A DNA stretch of 64,000 bases from Sapria himalayana (lineage: Eukaryota > Streptophyta > Magnoliopsida > Malpighiales > Rafflesiaceae), in assembly GCA_029783825.1 (NCBI GenBank), contig JAREIK010002261.1:246157-310156 (forward strand), read 5' to 3'. Under the pieces are notes generated by a model. That model was not told the DNA's origin. It saw nothing but the letters and a program-made list of their open reading frames with translations, and searched no databases. A program made the position numbers and the translations under genes. Shown piece after piece: positions 24,112 to 36,510 of the stretch (position 1 is its first letter; every line of letters begins with the position of its first letter).

Positions 24112-24480
24112 TTAAACCCGCAACCATTTTGTGTATACATACTCAATGTATGGTGCAACCTCTTCAAAATTAAGTAAAATGTAGCTTCGGGTTGCTTTAT
24201 ACTCTTCATCTATCATATATCTTTTCATTTCTCTTCCAAATGCTCTTCCACGGTGCTTGAAGATAGATAATTTATCCACAGAATCATCTTCTACTATCAC
24301 ATGACCTTCATAATTCCACGACACATTTCTATTCTTTGTATTGACATGATCATCAAAATAATAAGAACAAAATGATGATGCTTCTTCTACTAAATATGTA
24401 TTGCAAATTGAACCTTCAACTTTTTCCTTGTTTCTAACATTTAATTTCTACTTACGAAGATACCTACAACCACAATGTTA
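24112..24480 (-). pseudogene. Post-DUF4218 segment, E2
   Basis: Reads NYEGHVIVEDDSVDKLSIFK and ends EEVAPYIEYVYTKWLRV, with the upstream part (EEASSFCSYYF-like, DHVNTKNRNVSWN) to about 24,470. Partner of 8,090-8,445 in E1. The intron between this and DUF4218 (about 24,470-24,556) matches the E1 intron. Confidence 0.78.
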
Positions 24481-25237
24481 GGTTTCAATTTAATTAAATT
24501 ACAATATTACTTAAAGTATGAAATGATAAAACATAGCTAATTATATGTATTTACCTCTCAAAAGGATACATCTACCTGAATTGCACTGGCCCTGCAATCC
24601 TTGCTTCATATGCCAAATGGACTGGAAAATACTTCATTGAATCAAAAAAACTTGGTGGGAATATCCATTCAAGCTTAGAAATAATAAGTGGAATATCATT
24701 CTCCAGCCTCACCATGTAATCTATTTTGATTGTGGTTGTAGTTAGCTATTTGAAAAACAAACTTATTGCTATAAGGACCTTCCAAACACTTAGTGGAAGT
24801 AATTCACGCAATGCAACTTGTATTAATCTCTACATAAATACATAATATTCTTAACTTTTCATTACAAATAACTTAAGATTCTTCATATCCAAGCATCTAC
24901 CCATATTTGACACATATCCATTAGGGAATTTCAAATTATTAACCCATTCACACAATATGTGTTTTGCCTTCTTATCAAGTATGTAGCAAGCTTTAGGGAA
25001 TTTTCCTATTTTATTAAAATGCTTCCAACCAGGTGAATCTGATGGATGACGCATTACCCCTTCTTCAACCTCAAGCTCGGAATGCCACCTCATATCATTT
25101 GCTGTAGCATTTAATGCATATAATCTCTGTAATTGAGGAATTAATGGAAAAAAATACGTCTTCTTAAAGACACCCTTCAATTATTTTCGCATATCTACAA
25201 CACGAGGTACCTTCCTAAATCAAGAATGGTCATAAAA

Positions 25238-25615
25238 CTAATAGCTAATTAAATCACTATCACTGTCCCAATATAACATGCATCCATTTAAACAACAAAC
25301 AATTTTTTCTACTAGTAAACCCATTCCTCGTAGTAACTTCTTAGTGTTGTAAAAGTTGTTAGTTATCAAATTATTATCTAGAACAATCTCCTTCATCAGT
25401 TCTGTCACATGATCAAATAATTTCTCAGACATATGATTTTCCGACTTAATGCTCATTAGTCGAGCTACAAGTGACAATTGCGAATGTATTTTACAACCAG
25501 GCCACAACTCTTTATCTACAGCTTTGAGCATTTCATAAAATTTTTGAGCTTCAGGATTAAGTGGTTCATTCATGTAATCCATATTGAAGTTAGCACCAGC
25601 AGCTTTCATGATCAT
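25238..25615 (-). pseudogene. Transposase N-terminal linker, E2
   Basis: A 120-codon open stretch containing PEAQKFYEMLKAVDKELWPG and MSEKLFDHVTELMKEIVLDN, then NNFYNTKKLLRGMGL. It has Gln and Trp where E1 has stops at 6,146 and 6,188, and keeps an A that E1 has lost near 6,254. It therefore shows which E1 changes are lesions. Upstream stops separate it from the Transpos_assoc start. Confidence 0.82.
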
Positions 25616-25849
25616 TCTATGGTATGTGTTTAATAATTCTTCACCACAAGCAATAATTCAATACCCTCATTTTGGTCAATATTCAGAGCCATTGTACTCT
25701 CCCCATGATAAATCAAACAAAAAAAGTTGGCACAAAGCCATATTTTGTCAAATGATATCTTATAGTGTTTTCTTCATGAAAAGGGATATTCTGACACTCT
25801 CAATGATTACATGGACACTTAATTTTTTCTCCATCCATCAACCTCGATT

Positions 25850-27400
25850 GACTACATGCAAAATTGATGAAAGTTTCAAGCTTAGTCGAAAAATCTTCAT
25901 TCAAAATTCATTAATAACCCTTATGTACATCCATTGATGATCTGAGCTCAATTTTCCCTGTTTTATTTACAAAAAATAATGCCGAATCATTATTATAAAT
26001 AAAACATTCTATTACTTCAAAATATATGAATAATAACATAAAATTACTTATAGATGAATATTTAAAATTTTAATATCGTGAATACCAAAGCAATGCATTT
26101 GCAGAATCTACATTAATAGATAACGTAAATTTTAGCACGATAAAGATTAATAGATATCACAGTTATACTAGATAAAATTATGTAAACAAATACCTTACAA
26201 TTTTGTTTTTTTCTATTAATATTGAGTCTCTACATAAAGTCAAAATATTGAGTTTACATAAATATTAAATAGATTGTAATATTGATCCATATAATAAGAC
26301 AAAAGCATAAAACAAATACCTTACAATTTTATTATAATTTTTCAACAAAATTAATATTGAACTATCAATTTTATTTAGTAATATTGAGCTATCAATATTT
26401 TTTCAACAAAATTAATGTGCGTGTAGAAAGGTACAAATGAAAACAAATACCTTACAATTTTTTATTATAATATTAATTAAACAATAAATATATAAACAAT
26501 AATAAAAATATGTTTTGCATTAAAAAATATCAAATAGGTACGAAATTAACAAAATTCCTATAATAAGACATGAATGAAAAGATGATTTGTCTTCTAGCCA
26601 CTCGCCTAAAAATTATAAAAAACTCTTAATGTTAAAAAATCTATAAAAATTTATATTTTATGGATATAAATTTTTAAGAATTCATATTTATTTTTACAAA
26701 GACAATATGAAATAAAAACTTAATGTTTAAAGCTAATTGTAAAAATATTACTCAATTGTTTAATTTTTATAAATTTTAGTAGGATTAAACATCTATATAT
26801 TTATTTATAATTATTATTTTATTTTCTTTTCACTTTATTGAAAAAATATTATATTTTTATTATATTTCAAGATTTTCAAGATTTGTAATATTTATTTTTT
26901 TTAAAGTTATCTATAATCTTAAAATTTTTTTAATACTTATAATAATATAATATTTACTAGTTTATTCGTCAATTCAGATATTTTTGAAAATATTATCTAT
27001 TTTATCATATATTGAATTAATTTACATTTTATTTAGAATAAATTTTAAGTATGTTAATTTAATTTTAAAATTATCAAAAAAATTATTATACTTATTGAAT
27101 TAATTATTTAATTTTACTTTAATTTAAATTCTTTAGTTTCTTAAATAAAAATTTTAGAAATATTATTTGTTTAATTTTTTAAAAATTTAATACATCATAA
27201 AATTAGTTATTTTAGTCTTTATTAATATAATTCTTTTTTGTATTTTTATATATTTTAAATTAATTATTTATAATATCAATTTTCTTATTTTACGAGGAGA
27301 ATGTGTGTTAAAGGATTGCTCATCTATAGCCTAATAACATAAATTTAATAAACAAAATTAAATAAAATTGTAATACAAATAATAAATAAAAAAAATTATA
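25850..27400 (-). other. 5' untranslated/intron-like region of E2
   Basis: AT-rich and gene-free. 25,850-26,170 matches 5,525-5,850 of E1. A motif AAATACCTTACAATTTT recurs in direct orientation at 26,188, 26,314 and 26,445, a ~128-bp tandem arrangement. The segment around 27,290-27,340 (GAGGAGAATGTGTGTTAAAGG, then ATTGCTCATC) is the reverse complement of a string in block C (31,020-31,070) and C' (51,405-51,445). This ties E2's 5' region to those blocks. Confidence 0.65.
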
Positions 27401-28148
27401 TAATTAAATAATAGCTAGAGAAATACCATCTCAAAATACATCGCTAAATTATGGATTTTATTAGCTAGGGAAATTCCATCCCTAAATATGTCGCAAAATT
27501 AAGGATTTTATTTTCTATTTAAATTTTGTCGCTATATCTGTCACTAATTTATGGATTTTATTAGCTAGGGATATTCGCTCGCTAAATCCCTAGTTAAAAT
27601 GCTGATTTTATTACCTAGGGATAGTTCGTCTCTAAATCCATTGCTTAATCATGGATTTTATTAGTAAGGAAAAATCCGACGCTAAATCTATCACTTGATC
27701 ATAGATTTTATTAGCAAGAGAAAATTCATCACTAAATCCATCACTAAATCATGGATTTTATTAGCAAGTGAAAATTTGTCGCTAATTCCATCGCTAAAAA
27801 TTAACTAGGGAAAATTCATCATTATTTTCATCACTAATTTCATGCTTTTATTAGTGAGGGATATTACGCCGCTAAAATCCCCGCTTTTCTTGAGCGGAAG
27901 TTCCGATAATTTTCCTTCGCTAAAATCCCATCTTTTTTTGTGTTCAATTTACGAAAATTTTCTGTTGCTAAATCTCTCATTTTTTTGAGCAGAGTTTTCG
28001 AAAAATTTTATCTCACTAATCCATTGCTTTTTTTTTTCCAAAAAAAGATCATAAATCTCTTGTTATTCCCTAGCTAATCACTTACAATTTAGCTAGGGAT
28101 TGATCCCTAGCTAAAATTTCCTAGCTAAATTAATTTTTTCTTGTAGCA
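27400..28148 (-). repeat. CACTA 5' subterminal repeats and terminus, E2
   Basis: About ten degenerate units of TTAGCTAGGGA-ATTCC-TCGCTAAAT-CATGGATTTTA type, about 55-60 bases apart. It ends with TCCCTAGCTAAAATTTCCTAGC and the terminus TTTTTTCTTGTAGCA at about 28,134-28,148, which read in reverse is TGCTACAAGAAAAAA, a near match to the CACTACAAGAAAA end. DNA beyond 28,148 belongs to repeat block B, also found without this element at about 38,300. Confidence 0.82.
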
Positions 28149-29365
28149 TATATTTTCAATGCTTTGTTTTGATGTTACATAATGATATGAGTATATTATA
28201 TGATTTTATAATTTTTTTTTGCAATTATAGCGATGTTATTAATTGGTGAAATTAATTAACCTATTATAGAATCGTTTCAAAAAAGTGATGTTGCAATTTG
28301 CTTGATTTTCTCTGACTATTTGGGCATTGTGAAACATAACCCTCTCAGGATGCTCTTGCCAAATTTAGCTTTTTTAAATCTTTTCTTTGATAAAATAATA
28401 ATTTCTTGTGTTCAATTTGCTCATAAAAGATTAGATTGGAAATAACATATTATGTGAGCTAACAACCATCATATAAAATTCTATACTTTTTTGCTAAATT
28501 AATAAGTTGTCATACATTGCATCCTTTAAGTTTGAATTGATATGTGTGTAAATAATCATTAAGTAAATTACTCAAATACTAAAATAAATTTCTTTTGCAC
28601 TACTTTTTTTTTGGCATTTCTTTAGTTCATAAGATGGTGCATCCTTTGTATGCTACTTCAATTAATTATTTATTTATGCATTTCTTTGGCCTTTACACTT
28701 ACTGCATTATTCATGTTTCTCTTTTATATTAAGCTTTAGTTTTACTAAATTATATTCATCCAATTCTAATCTCTATCTTGTTAGTAAACTTAATGTAGGA
28801 TGTGACAATATTACTAAGAACTTTTTATTCAACTATTTTGCTTAATTCTCATTCTTCTTATCTCAGTTAGTTTTCTTTAAACAAACTATCTTTTGATTGT
28901 AGTTTTCCAAAAAATATATTAATGTTGATGCTTTTAATTTTTTTTTATCTATAATAAGTCCATATTTGTAATTCGAGAAATTTGAAATTGTAGGCTACTT
29001 CACATCTGTGTTTTCTAGTTTAATACTTTATATGATATGTTTTCTAGTCCAAATCTTTTATTATTCTTGTCTGAATTCTTCATTAATTCATTTTTCAAGA
29101 GTTCTTGGAATTGTTTCTTCATTCCATTTATTTTTTTTCTTTCCTATTAATTTTTATATTCAAAGATTGAATTGAATCATAGTTGAAATTTTCATCTTTG
29201 ATCTTCATTGAGAAGTGAGAAGCTTACACCTTCAAACTTGCAAATCCTTTCTTTTTTGCTTACATTTCTTTTCCTTTCACTTGGTTCTTGTGTTCTCCTA
29301 ATTCTTGCCTTTTTGTGTGGCTTTGATTGGTGCCCTGAAAGAGACACGCTCCCTTTATTTTGCAA
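28149..29365 (+). repeat. Repeat block B (copy of 38,300-39,015)
   Basis: Shared ordered strings with 38,300-39,015 include ATGAGTATATT, GAAATTAATTAACCTATT, TATTTGGGCATTGT, AGCCCTCTC or AACCCTCTC, GCCAAATTTAGCTTTTT, CACATCT(G/A)TGTTTTCTAGTT, TGATATGTTTT and TTGATCTT(C/T)ATTGAGAA. The copy here continues to a GATA array at about 29,365. No gene recognised; CACTA copy E2 appears to have inserted beside it. Confidence 0.75.
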
Positions 29366-30021
29366 ATAGCATGATAGATAAATAGACACATAGATAGACA
29401 AATAGCTATATAGACAGACAGACAGAAAAATGCATAGATGCACAAATAGATAGATAGATAATTATATAGATAGATAGATAAATAGCTATATAGACACATA
29501 GTCAGATAGACAAATGCACAAATAGATAGATAGAGATAGGTAGATAGATAGATATATATATAGAAAAACATATAGACAGACAGATAAATAGATTGAAAGA
29601 TATATAGAGAGATAGATATATAAATAGATAGATTGATAGATAGATATAAATATAGAAATATAGATAGATAGAAATACAAGCAGATAGATAGATAGATAGG
29701 TCCATAATAAGTTAGATAGATTGATTGATAGATACATAATTAAATATTTAGAAAGTTAAACAACTAAATAGAAAGACATATATAAAGATAGACAGGTAGA
29801 CAAATAGATAAATAGAAGGATATATATATATATATATATAATTAGATAGATAGATAGATTAATAAACCTATAAAGAGACATATTGATAGTTAGATAGATA
29901 AGTAGTTAGAAAGATAGATGGACAAACATATATATAGATAGATAGAGAGACAGACAGATAGATAGATACATAGATAGTTTGATAAATAATTAGATAGATA
30001 GAAATATAATTATATAAATAG

Positions 30022-30093
<72 letters not shown>

Positions 30094-30550
30094 TGATTGA
30101 TTTATTGATTTATTAATTTATTGATAGATATATAGATAGACATAATAATAGCTTAATATATCGATAGATTGATAGGTATATTGATAGACAAAGAGATAGT
30201 TAGATATATAGACAATTATATAAAAAATAGACAAATATATAGATAGATAGACAAAGAGATAGTTAGATTGATTAACAAATAGATAGATAGATAGATAGAC
30301 AGATAGACATATAGATATATAAATAAATAGATAGGTAGATAAATAGATGATTAGATAGAGAGATAGATAAATAGATAAATCGATAAAAAGATTGATAGAT
30401 CGATACATAGATAGATAGATATATATATATATATATATATAGATAGCTAGATAGATAGACATATTGACAGAATGACATATATTGACAGAATGACATATTA
30501 ACAGTCAGATAGATAGTTCGATAGATAGATAGCAAAAAGATAGAAAGTTA
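29365..30550 (+). repeat. GATA/GACA tetranucleotide array 1 (~1.2 kb)
   Basis: Imperfect (GATA)n with GACA, AATA and TATA variants on the plus strand. A long (TA)n run of about 60 bases lies at 30,017-30,081 and shorter ones at 29,821-29,840 and 30,420-30,440. The left edge is repeat block B and the right edge is CACTA 5'-type sequence. Open frames on the minus strand are Tyr-Leu-Ser-Ile repeats caused by stop-free TATC. Confidence 0.95.
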
Positions 30551-32760
30551 AAAAAATTATCAATATAAATAATACATAGCTAATTAGTAAGGGATTAGCT
30601 TGAGAATAGGAAGAGATGTTTGATTTTAGATTGAATTACAAATTTGCGATGGATTTTTGACGAATTAGTGATAGAAATTTTCGATTGAAAATTATCTCTA
30701 GCTAATATTATCATAAATTTTCACGCAAAAAATTTCCGGCATTTTAGGAATGCCTTTAGAAACTGATTTTACCAAGCTAATTAGTTCGAAACAAAATCCC
30801 TTGCTAAATAATATTTTGAAATTTTTTTTATGATTTTATATTTAATTGCAAGCGATTATTCCTTAAATGATAATTTTCATATATGCATTTAGCTAGTGAT
30901 ATTTTCCTTGCTATTTGGGCTGGAAATAATATTTTTCACAAATCTTTAATGATTTAATTTTTTTATATATTATTTTTTTTAATATTTTATTTAATTTGAT
31001 ATATTAAAAGTATGTCATGGTCTAAGGATGAGCAATCCTTGAACGATACATTCTCCTCATATAATTATAAAAATGAGGTATTATTAAAAAATAATTTCAA
31101 ATATATATAAATATGAATTAAAATTTATATTAATAAAGACTAAAATATATATTTTTATGTTTATAAAATTTTTAAAAAATTATATAATTTATTTTTTTGA
31201 AATATTTAATTATGATTTTAAATATTTGTATTAAAAAAACATTAAATAATTAATTATATAATTATAATCATTTTTTAAGATATTTTAATTAATAAATGAA
31301 CATTCATAAAAATTACTACTAATAAACTAAAATATTTAATTGTACAATTAAATAAAAAACTATATAAAAATATCTAGATTAACGAATAAACAAGTAAATA
31401 CTTAAATTATTTAAAGTAAAACATATATATATTTATGATAATAGGAATCTTTTAAAAAAATATTTACAAAAAGTTTTGAAATTTTTGAATTATAAAAAAA
31501 AATTAGAATTTTCAAAAAATTTCAAAGAAAATAAATTGATATTTAAAATTAAATTCATATATGTTTTAATTACAACAAAAAATTTTTGATGATTTAAAAA
31601 ATAAATATCTTAGCGTGGTTATTAAAAGAACACTTTAAGTTTTTTTTTAGGGTTTCCAAAGATTTATTTATAATATTACTAATGAAATTTTTGTCATAAA
31701 AAGTTTTTTGCCCTATAAATATTTTTGAAAAGTAATATCAAACTGACCCTAAGCTAATTTGAATTCAAATTTTATTTTTTGTCCCATCTAAAATTTATAA
31801 GAATTAATCAATTGAGTAAGATCTTTACTATTAACTTTAAATATTCCATTTTTATTAAAATAATAAATATATTTTTTTTATTGATCTTCTCACTTTATGT
31901 AATTTTTGCAATTTTATAAGTTATAAAATATATCAAATTATATGAAATCTTAAGACTTTATAATTATTTTAGATTATATTCATAATTTTTTTTTTGAATT
32001 CTTAAAAATAAACAACCTTTATATGTATATATATATGAAATACTTTATTATAATTTAATATTATTTTATTTATTCATGTAATATTATCATTTATGGTTAA
32101 ATAAAAATTTATTTCATTTTTTTATTTAAAATTTAATTTTTTAAAATTTTAGTTTACTTTTATATTTTTGTCTTTTTTTTTCTATATATTTACATCCATA
32201 TTTTTATTTATAGGTTGTGTGAAAAAAAATACTAAGGTATTCAAGCACTTAAAACATCTTTTATATCTTTCGAATAGGAAGAGAGGTGAAGCAAAACAAG
32301 AATATGGGAGTAACCTATAAACCCTACATCTTCCTATTATCAGGTAAGATTGTTATTACTCTTCTCCTTCAAAATACTATATACATTTCTCTATCTCTCT
32401 CAATTTGATTATCACTGACGGAGGTTGGTTTATACAGAATATTTGGTTTTAATTTTTTTTTTAATATTTACCCAATTTTTCTTCTTATTTCTTCTATTTT
32501 CACATCACGAATAAGATTTTGACTCTCCACCATTAATGAAACAACAAATGGGTAGTGTAATCTTTGTTCTTTTACTATTTAATTTTTTTAAGGTTTTATG
32601 GATTTCAAATACTAAATGTATGCATATTGTTTTATGCTTCTGTAATTTAAGAAAAAATAATTATGCTTAATGTTTTCTACTTCTATAATTTAAGAAAAAA
32701 ACAAACTCAATACTTATGGGGTCTGTTTAATGTGCTAATATTACATAATAGTGATATCTA
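30551..32760 (+). mobile_element. Block C: 5' part of a CACTA copy (E3), plus orientation
   Basis: Parallel to 50,909-52,750 over its length. The match includes subterminal CTAGCTAAT motifs, a TGATTTTATAT-TAATTG-AAGC string, GATGAGCAATCCTTGAA, AAAAAATTTTTGATGATTTAAAAAATAAATATCT, and a leader-like region with AGCAAAAC and CTTCTCCTTC. It is also inverted relative to the 5' end of E2. The exact terminus is degraded (no clear CACTA at about 30,551). Downstream it does not lead to a forward transposase but meets the inverted block X' at about 32,760-32,874, so it is a truncated or rearranged element end. Confidence 0.75.
32270..32343 (+). other. Possible 5' leader exon with splice donor in block C
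   Basis: GAATAGGAAGAGAGGTGAAG and following sequence, relatively GC-rich for the area, ends in TTATCAG|GTAAGATT, a strong consensus donor at 32,344. It may be the non-coding first exon of a CACTA transposase transcript, preceding a long intron. The equivalent in C' ends ACCAG|GAAATA (52,413/52,414), where the donor GT is lost. Inference only. Confidence 0.4.
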
Positions 32761-33865
32761 TTATAAATGGCTCAATATTAATACCTTACAATTTTATCTA
32801 GATAAATGGCTCAATATTACTATCTGTTTAATATTACATAATAGTAATATTGATAGTTTACATAAATATTGAGTCACAGTTATACTAGATAAATGGCTCA
32901 ATATTGCACCCAATCTTGGGTGCAATGTACGATAATGCACAAGAAATGAAAGCAAAAAAAAGCGATTTAATGTTTGAAGGAGGAGAGGGGGAGAGAGAGA
33001 GAGAGACATAAGGAGTGCAGTGTTAGAATGAAAAATTATGTAAATGAAAATAAAATTTCTTCTATATAAACCTAGCAAATATTACATCTTTTGACATATA
33101 TAAGTTCATATTTGAGCATGAGGCCCAACGGCTGGGATTAGGTAAGGGTACGACCCTTATTTGTATTATACCATATATGAGCCTGATCAACGAACACTCT
33201 CATTCTACGTGCTTACATATTGTTGATATTATATCTTATGCCATTTAATTTCAAATTAGTTCAACAAATTAATATTATCCCATATATAATTATATGTTAG
33301 GATACATATAGTAAATTAGTTATAAAGAGTTACATATAGTTAAACATATAATTATATATAAATATATGCATACAAGTAGTTATAAGTAAATATAAATAAA
33401 TGTATACAAAGTTATAAACAATTATATAGATTTACATATATGTATACATAATAAAAAATAAATTTATATTTATTTATATAGAGTTATTTATAGTTAAAAG
33501 ATTATTTATATATAGTTATACACATATAGTTAAACAATGTGTTGTATGTTTTTATGCATATAATTATAAATATTGTTACATGTAGTTATAGATATAGTTA
33601 CACGTATAGTTAAACTTATATTTATACATGTATGTTTATATAATTGTTCATATAATTTCATATATTTATACATATAGTTATATATAGGTATGGATATACT
33701 AAAATAGATTTTTTATAATAATATATAAAAATGTATATTAAATATATGTTGTTAATTATATATTTAAATATAGGTTATACATTAATAATATAAAATTATT
33801 TAAAATAATATGTTATTATACATATAATATATATAGTTATAACAAATTATATATTGTTAAACATT

Positions 33866-33914
<49 letters not shown>

Positions 33915-35807
33915 TATGAGTAGGTATATTTAGTTATACATAAATATATACAAAGTTATAAACAAGTATATAGATTTACATATATGTATACATATATGTA
34001 TAAATAGTTAAAAATATAGTTTTATTTAATTATATAATGTTTTATTTAGTTTTACAAATATTTATATATAGTTATACACATATAATTAAATATGATGTTG
34101 TTTGTTAGTATACATGTAATTATAAATATAGTTACATGTGATTATACACATAGTTACACGTATAGTTAAACTAATATTTATTGATGTATGTATATATATT
34201 TATTCATATAATTTCATATATTTATACATATAGTTATGTATGGTATGGATATACTAAAATACAATTTTTATACTAATATATAAAAATGTATATTAAATAT
34301 ATGTTGTTAATCATATATTTAAATATAGGTTATACATTAATAATATAAAATTATGTATAATTTTATATTATTATACATATAATATATATAGTTATAAAAA
34401 ATTATATATCATTAAACATTTAGTTATATATATATATTCATATGAGAAGTTATATTTAGTTAAACATAAATATATACAAAGTTATAAACAAGTATGTTGA
34501 TTTATATATATGTATACATAGATGTGGTTATACATATAGGTACACGTATAGTTAAACTTATATCTATACATGTAGGTATATATATTTATCTATATAATTT
34601 TATATATCTATACCTATTATTATGTATAGGTATAGATATAGTAAAATACATTTTTGAATACTAATATATACAAATGTATATTAAATATAAGTTGTAAATT
34701 ATATATTTAAATATTTTTGTATAAAGCTTTTATCATAATACCAATAATAAGATACAATTATTTATAGTTATGTTATTATACATATAGTATATATAACAAT
34801 AAATATTTTTATATAGTTAAACATATAGGTAAAACTATTATTTGGCTCGTATATAAGCTATGAATCTTCATGATTAGAATCGGTAAAACTCACGTCCCAA
34901 CATCTGAACAACATGATAAATGATAGCACCATGGAAACTGTATCCAACATCTACAAGGATCGGACTCATATTTTCAGTGTTAAAAGTATTTATCATCATT
35001 TGCCGATCAGTCTACCATGATGTTGGTTTAGATTTTTATTACCATGCTATTTTTTTAAAAAATTTTATTCTTGATAGTAATTATGTACAAAAAAGTTTGG
35101 TTCATATATTTTGTATTATCTTAGCTTGAATGTTCATTACACATTCTATATGTTGATCTTATTATATCAGTATGAAATCATAATTTTAATATTACTAAAC
35201 TTGATTCAACAAGTCCACTCATCACTAACAAAAATGAGATAACAATGAATCACGCACTAAAAGACATCTATAGATGGAATATTGAAATTATTAGAAATAT
35301 AAATGTTTTATTTCAAGAAACATAAATATGAAGATTTTATGTTTGAGATAATTTTGAGATAAATTTAAATTACAAAATGATAGATACATGATAAATATAA
35401 ATATTTATACACACACACACACACACACACATACATCATGATAATCTTTGTTAAAGATACGTGCAACAATAAGAATATAAATGAATCAAATAGGAAAATT
35501 ACAATAAAGTCTGAAAAAATTAATAAGAATAATTATTTATATATCATATGTTGACTTACAAGCTTATCACATGCTTACTTGTATTTATATCATATGTTAG
35601 TATATATGCTTTCCATGTCTTGGCTTACATGAGTGATAATTATTGATTAGGTGCTTACTATGTGTTCTCGTGCATTAATGCCAAGTGCTTGAAAGTGTGC
35701 TTGTTATATGATGATGTGTATACCTGCCAAGGATTGACTTGACATGTGAAAGCTATGTGTTGGCTTACTAATTGTTGCATTAAAAATTAAAAAACTTGAT
35801 ATCTTGC

Positions 35808-35816
35808 CTATAAATA
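35808..35816 (+). promoter_or_regulatory. TATA-box-like motif conserved in both arms
   Basis: CTATAAATA followed 30-40 bases later by ACACAACAAGACATATC, the spacing of a plant core promoter. The inverted copy is at 873-881. It could be a remnant LTR-type or CACTA-internal promoter. There is no gene downstream, so function is unproven. Confidence 0.3.
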
Positions 35817-35996
35817 AAAGTGATTTGGGGTTCCTAGCACACAACAAGACATATCATGAGAACATTTCAAAGTGAATTGAGAAACTCATGCTCAATTATT
35901 TTCAATTACATGTGTGAATATTATTGAGTTTTCTAGAAGTTGGTAGAATAGTTCAAATTGATTCAATCGAGTATAATCAATTTAATTTAATTTGAG

Positions 35997-36275
35997 ATGC
36001 TAAACTATTATTTTATTTATTTTATTTATTTTATTAATTTTATTTATTCAATTTATTCTATTTATTCTATTTATTCTATGTATTCTATGTATTCTATGTA
36101 TTCTATGTATTCTATGTATTCTATGTATTCTATGTATTCTATTTATTCTATTTATTCAATTTATTATATTTATTCTATTTATTCTATTTATTCTATTTAT
36201 TCAATTTATTTTATTTATTCTATTTATTATATTTATTCTATTTATTCTATTTATTTTATTTTATTTTATTTTTGA
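35997..36275 (+). repeat. 9-bp minisatellite (TATTCTATT/TATTCTATG), right arm
   Basis: About 30 units of nine bases, with a homogeneous block of TATTCTATG at about 36,066-36,140 that the left arm lacks. Length (about 270 against 175 bases) and dominant variant differ from the left arm partner. The Tyr-Ser-Ile/Met open frame is a consequence of the 9-base period. Confidence 0.88.
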
Positions 36276-36299
36276 ATTCAATCATTACTCATTTTTGAA

Positions 36300-36510
36300 T
36301 ATTTTTTGTAGATATCAAGTCGACATATCTAAGTATGTATACTAGTTATGGATAAAATGCACGTGCATATTGATGTATAATATTTTTGAAGATATCAAGT
36401 TGGCATAGCAATGTATGTATACTAGTTATGTATAAAATACACATGAATATTGATTTATACTATTTTTGTAGATATAAAGTTGGCAAACCTAAGTATATAT
36501 ACTATTTATA
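36300..36510 (-). repeat. ~80-bp tandem repeat, right arm (about 2.5 units)
   Basis: GATATCAAGT(C/T)G(A/G)CAT and TATGTATACTAGTTATG-ATAAAAT recur about 83 bases apart. Inverted partner of 215-490. Confidence 0.8.

Larger units (their letters stand above)
23130..25850 (-). pseudogene. CACTA TNPD-like transposase with tnp2 core deleted (E2)
   Basis: Reads on the minus strand from the Transpos_assoc start (MDGEKIKCPCNH, then an in-frame TGA) near 25,845. It passes through a well-preserved linker at 25,615-25,238 (NMDYMNEPLNPEAQKFYEML, KELWPGCKIHSQL). The segment 25,180-24,851 carries NDMRWHSELEV and DSPGWKHFNK, which jumps straight to KFPKACYILDKKAKHILCEW. Compared with E1 this skips about 0.9 kb (6,680-7,550), removing the whole catalytic block with TDGFxPFG and LDxMHIExN. 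DUF4218 (24,830-24,560) has stops. The EEVAPYIEYVY segment is at 24,324-24,112 and DUF4216 at 23,703-23,446. It cannot encode an active transposase. Confidence 0.88.
17250..28148 (-). mobile_element. CACTA (En/Spm) transposon copy E2, degenerate
   Basis: On the minus strand the element starts at about 28,148 with TGCTACAAGAAAAAATTAA, close to the canonical CACTACAAGAAAA. It continues with TAGCTAGG-rich subterminal DNA (28,148-27,400), an intron-like AT region, a TNPD-like pseudogene, a TNPA-like pseudogene and three triplet-array units. It fades at about 17,250 inside the 3' subterminal repeats without a recognisable 3' end. It runs convergent with E1 and corresponds to it base block by base block from 5,516/26,170 to 15,350/17,330. 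It lacks the E1-type X block and the tnp2 core. Confidence 0.85.

Noticed and set aside
34920..35129. A 69-codon open frame in the right arm
   Set aside because: The inverted partner near 1,550-1,790 does not keep it open and no motif is recognisable.
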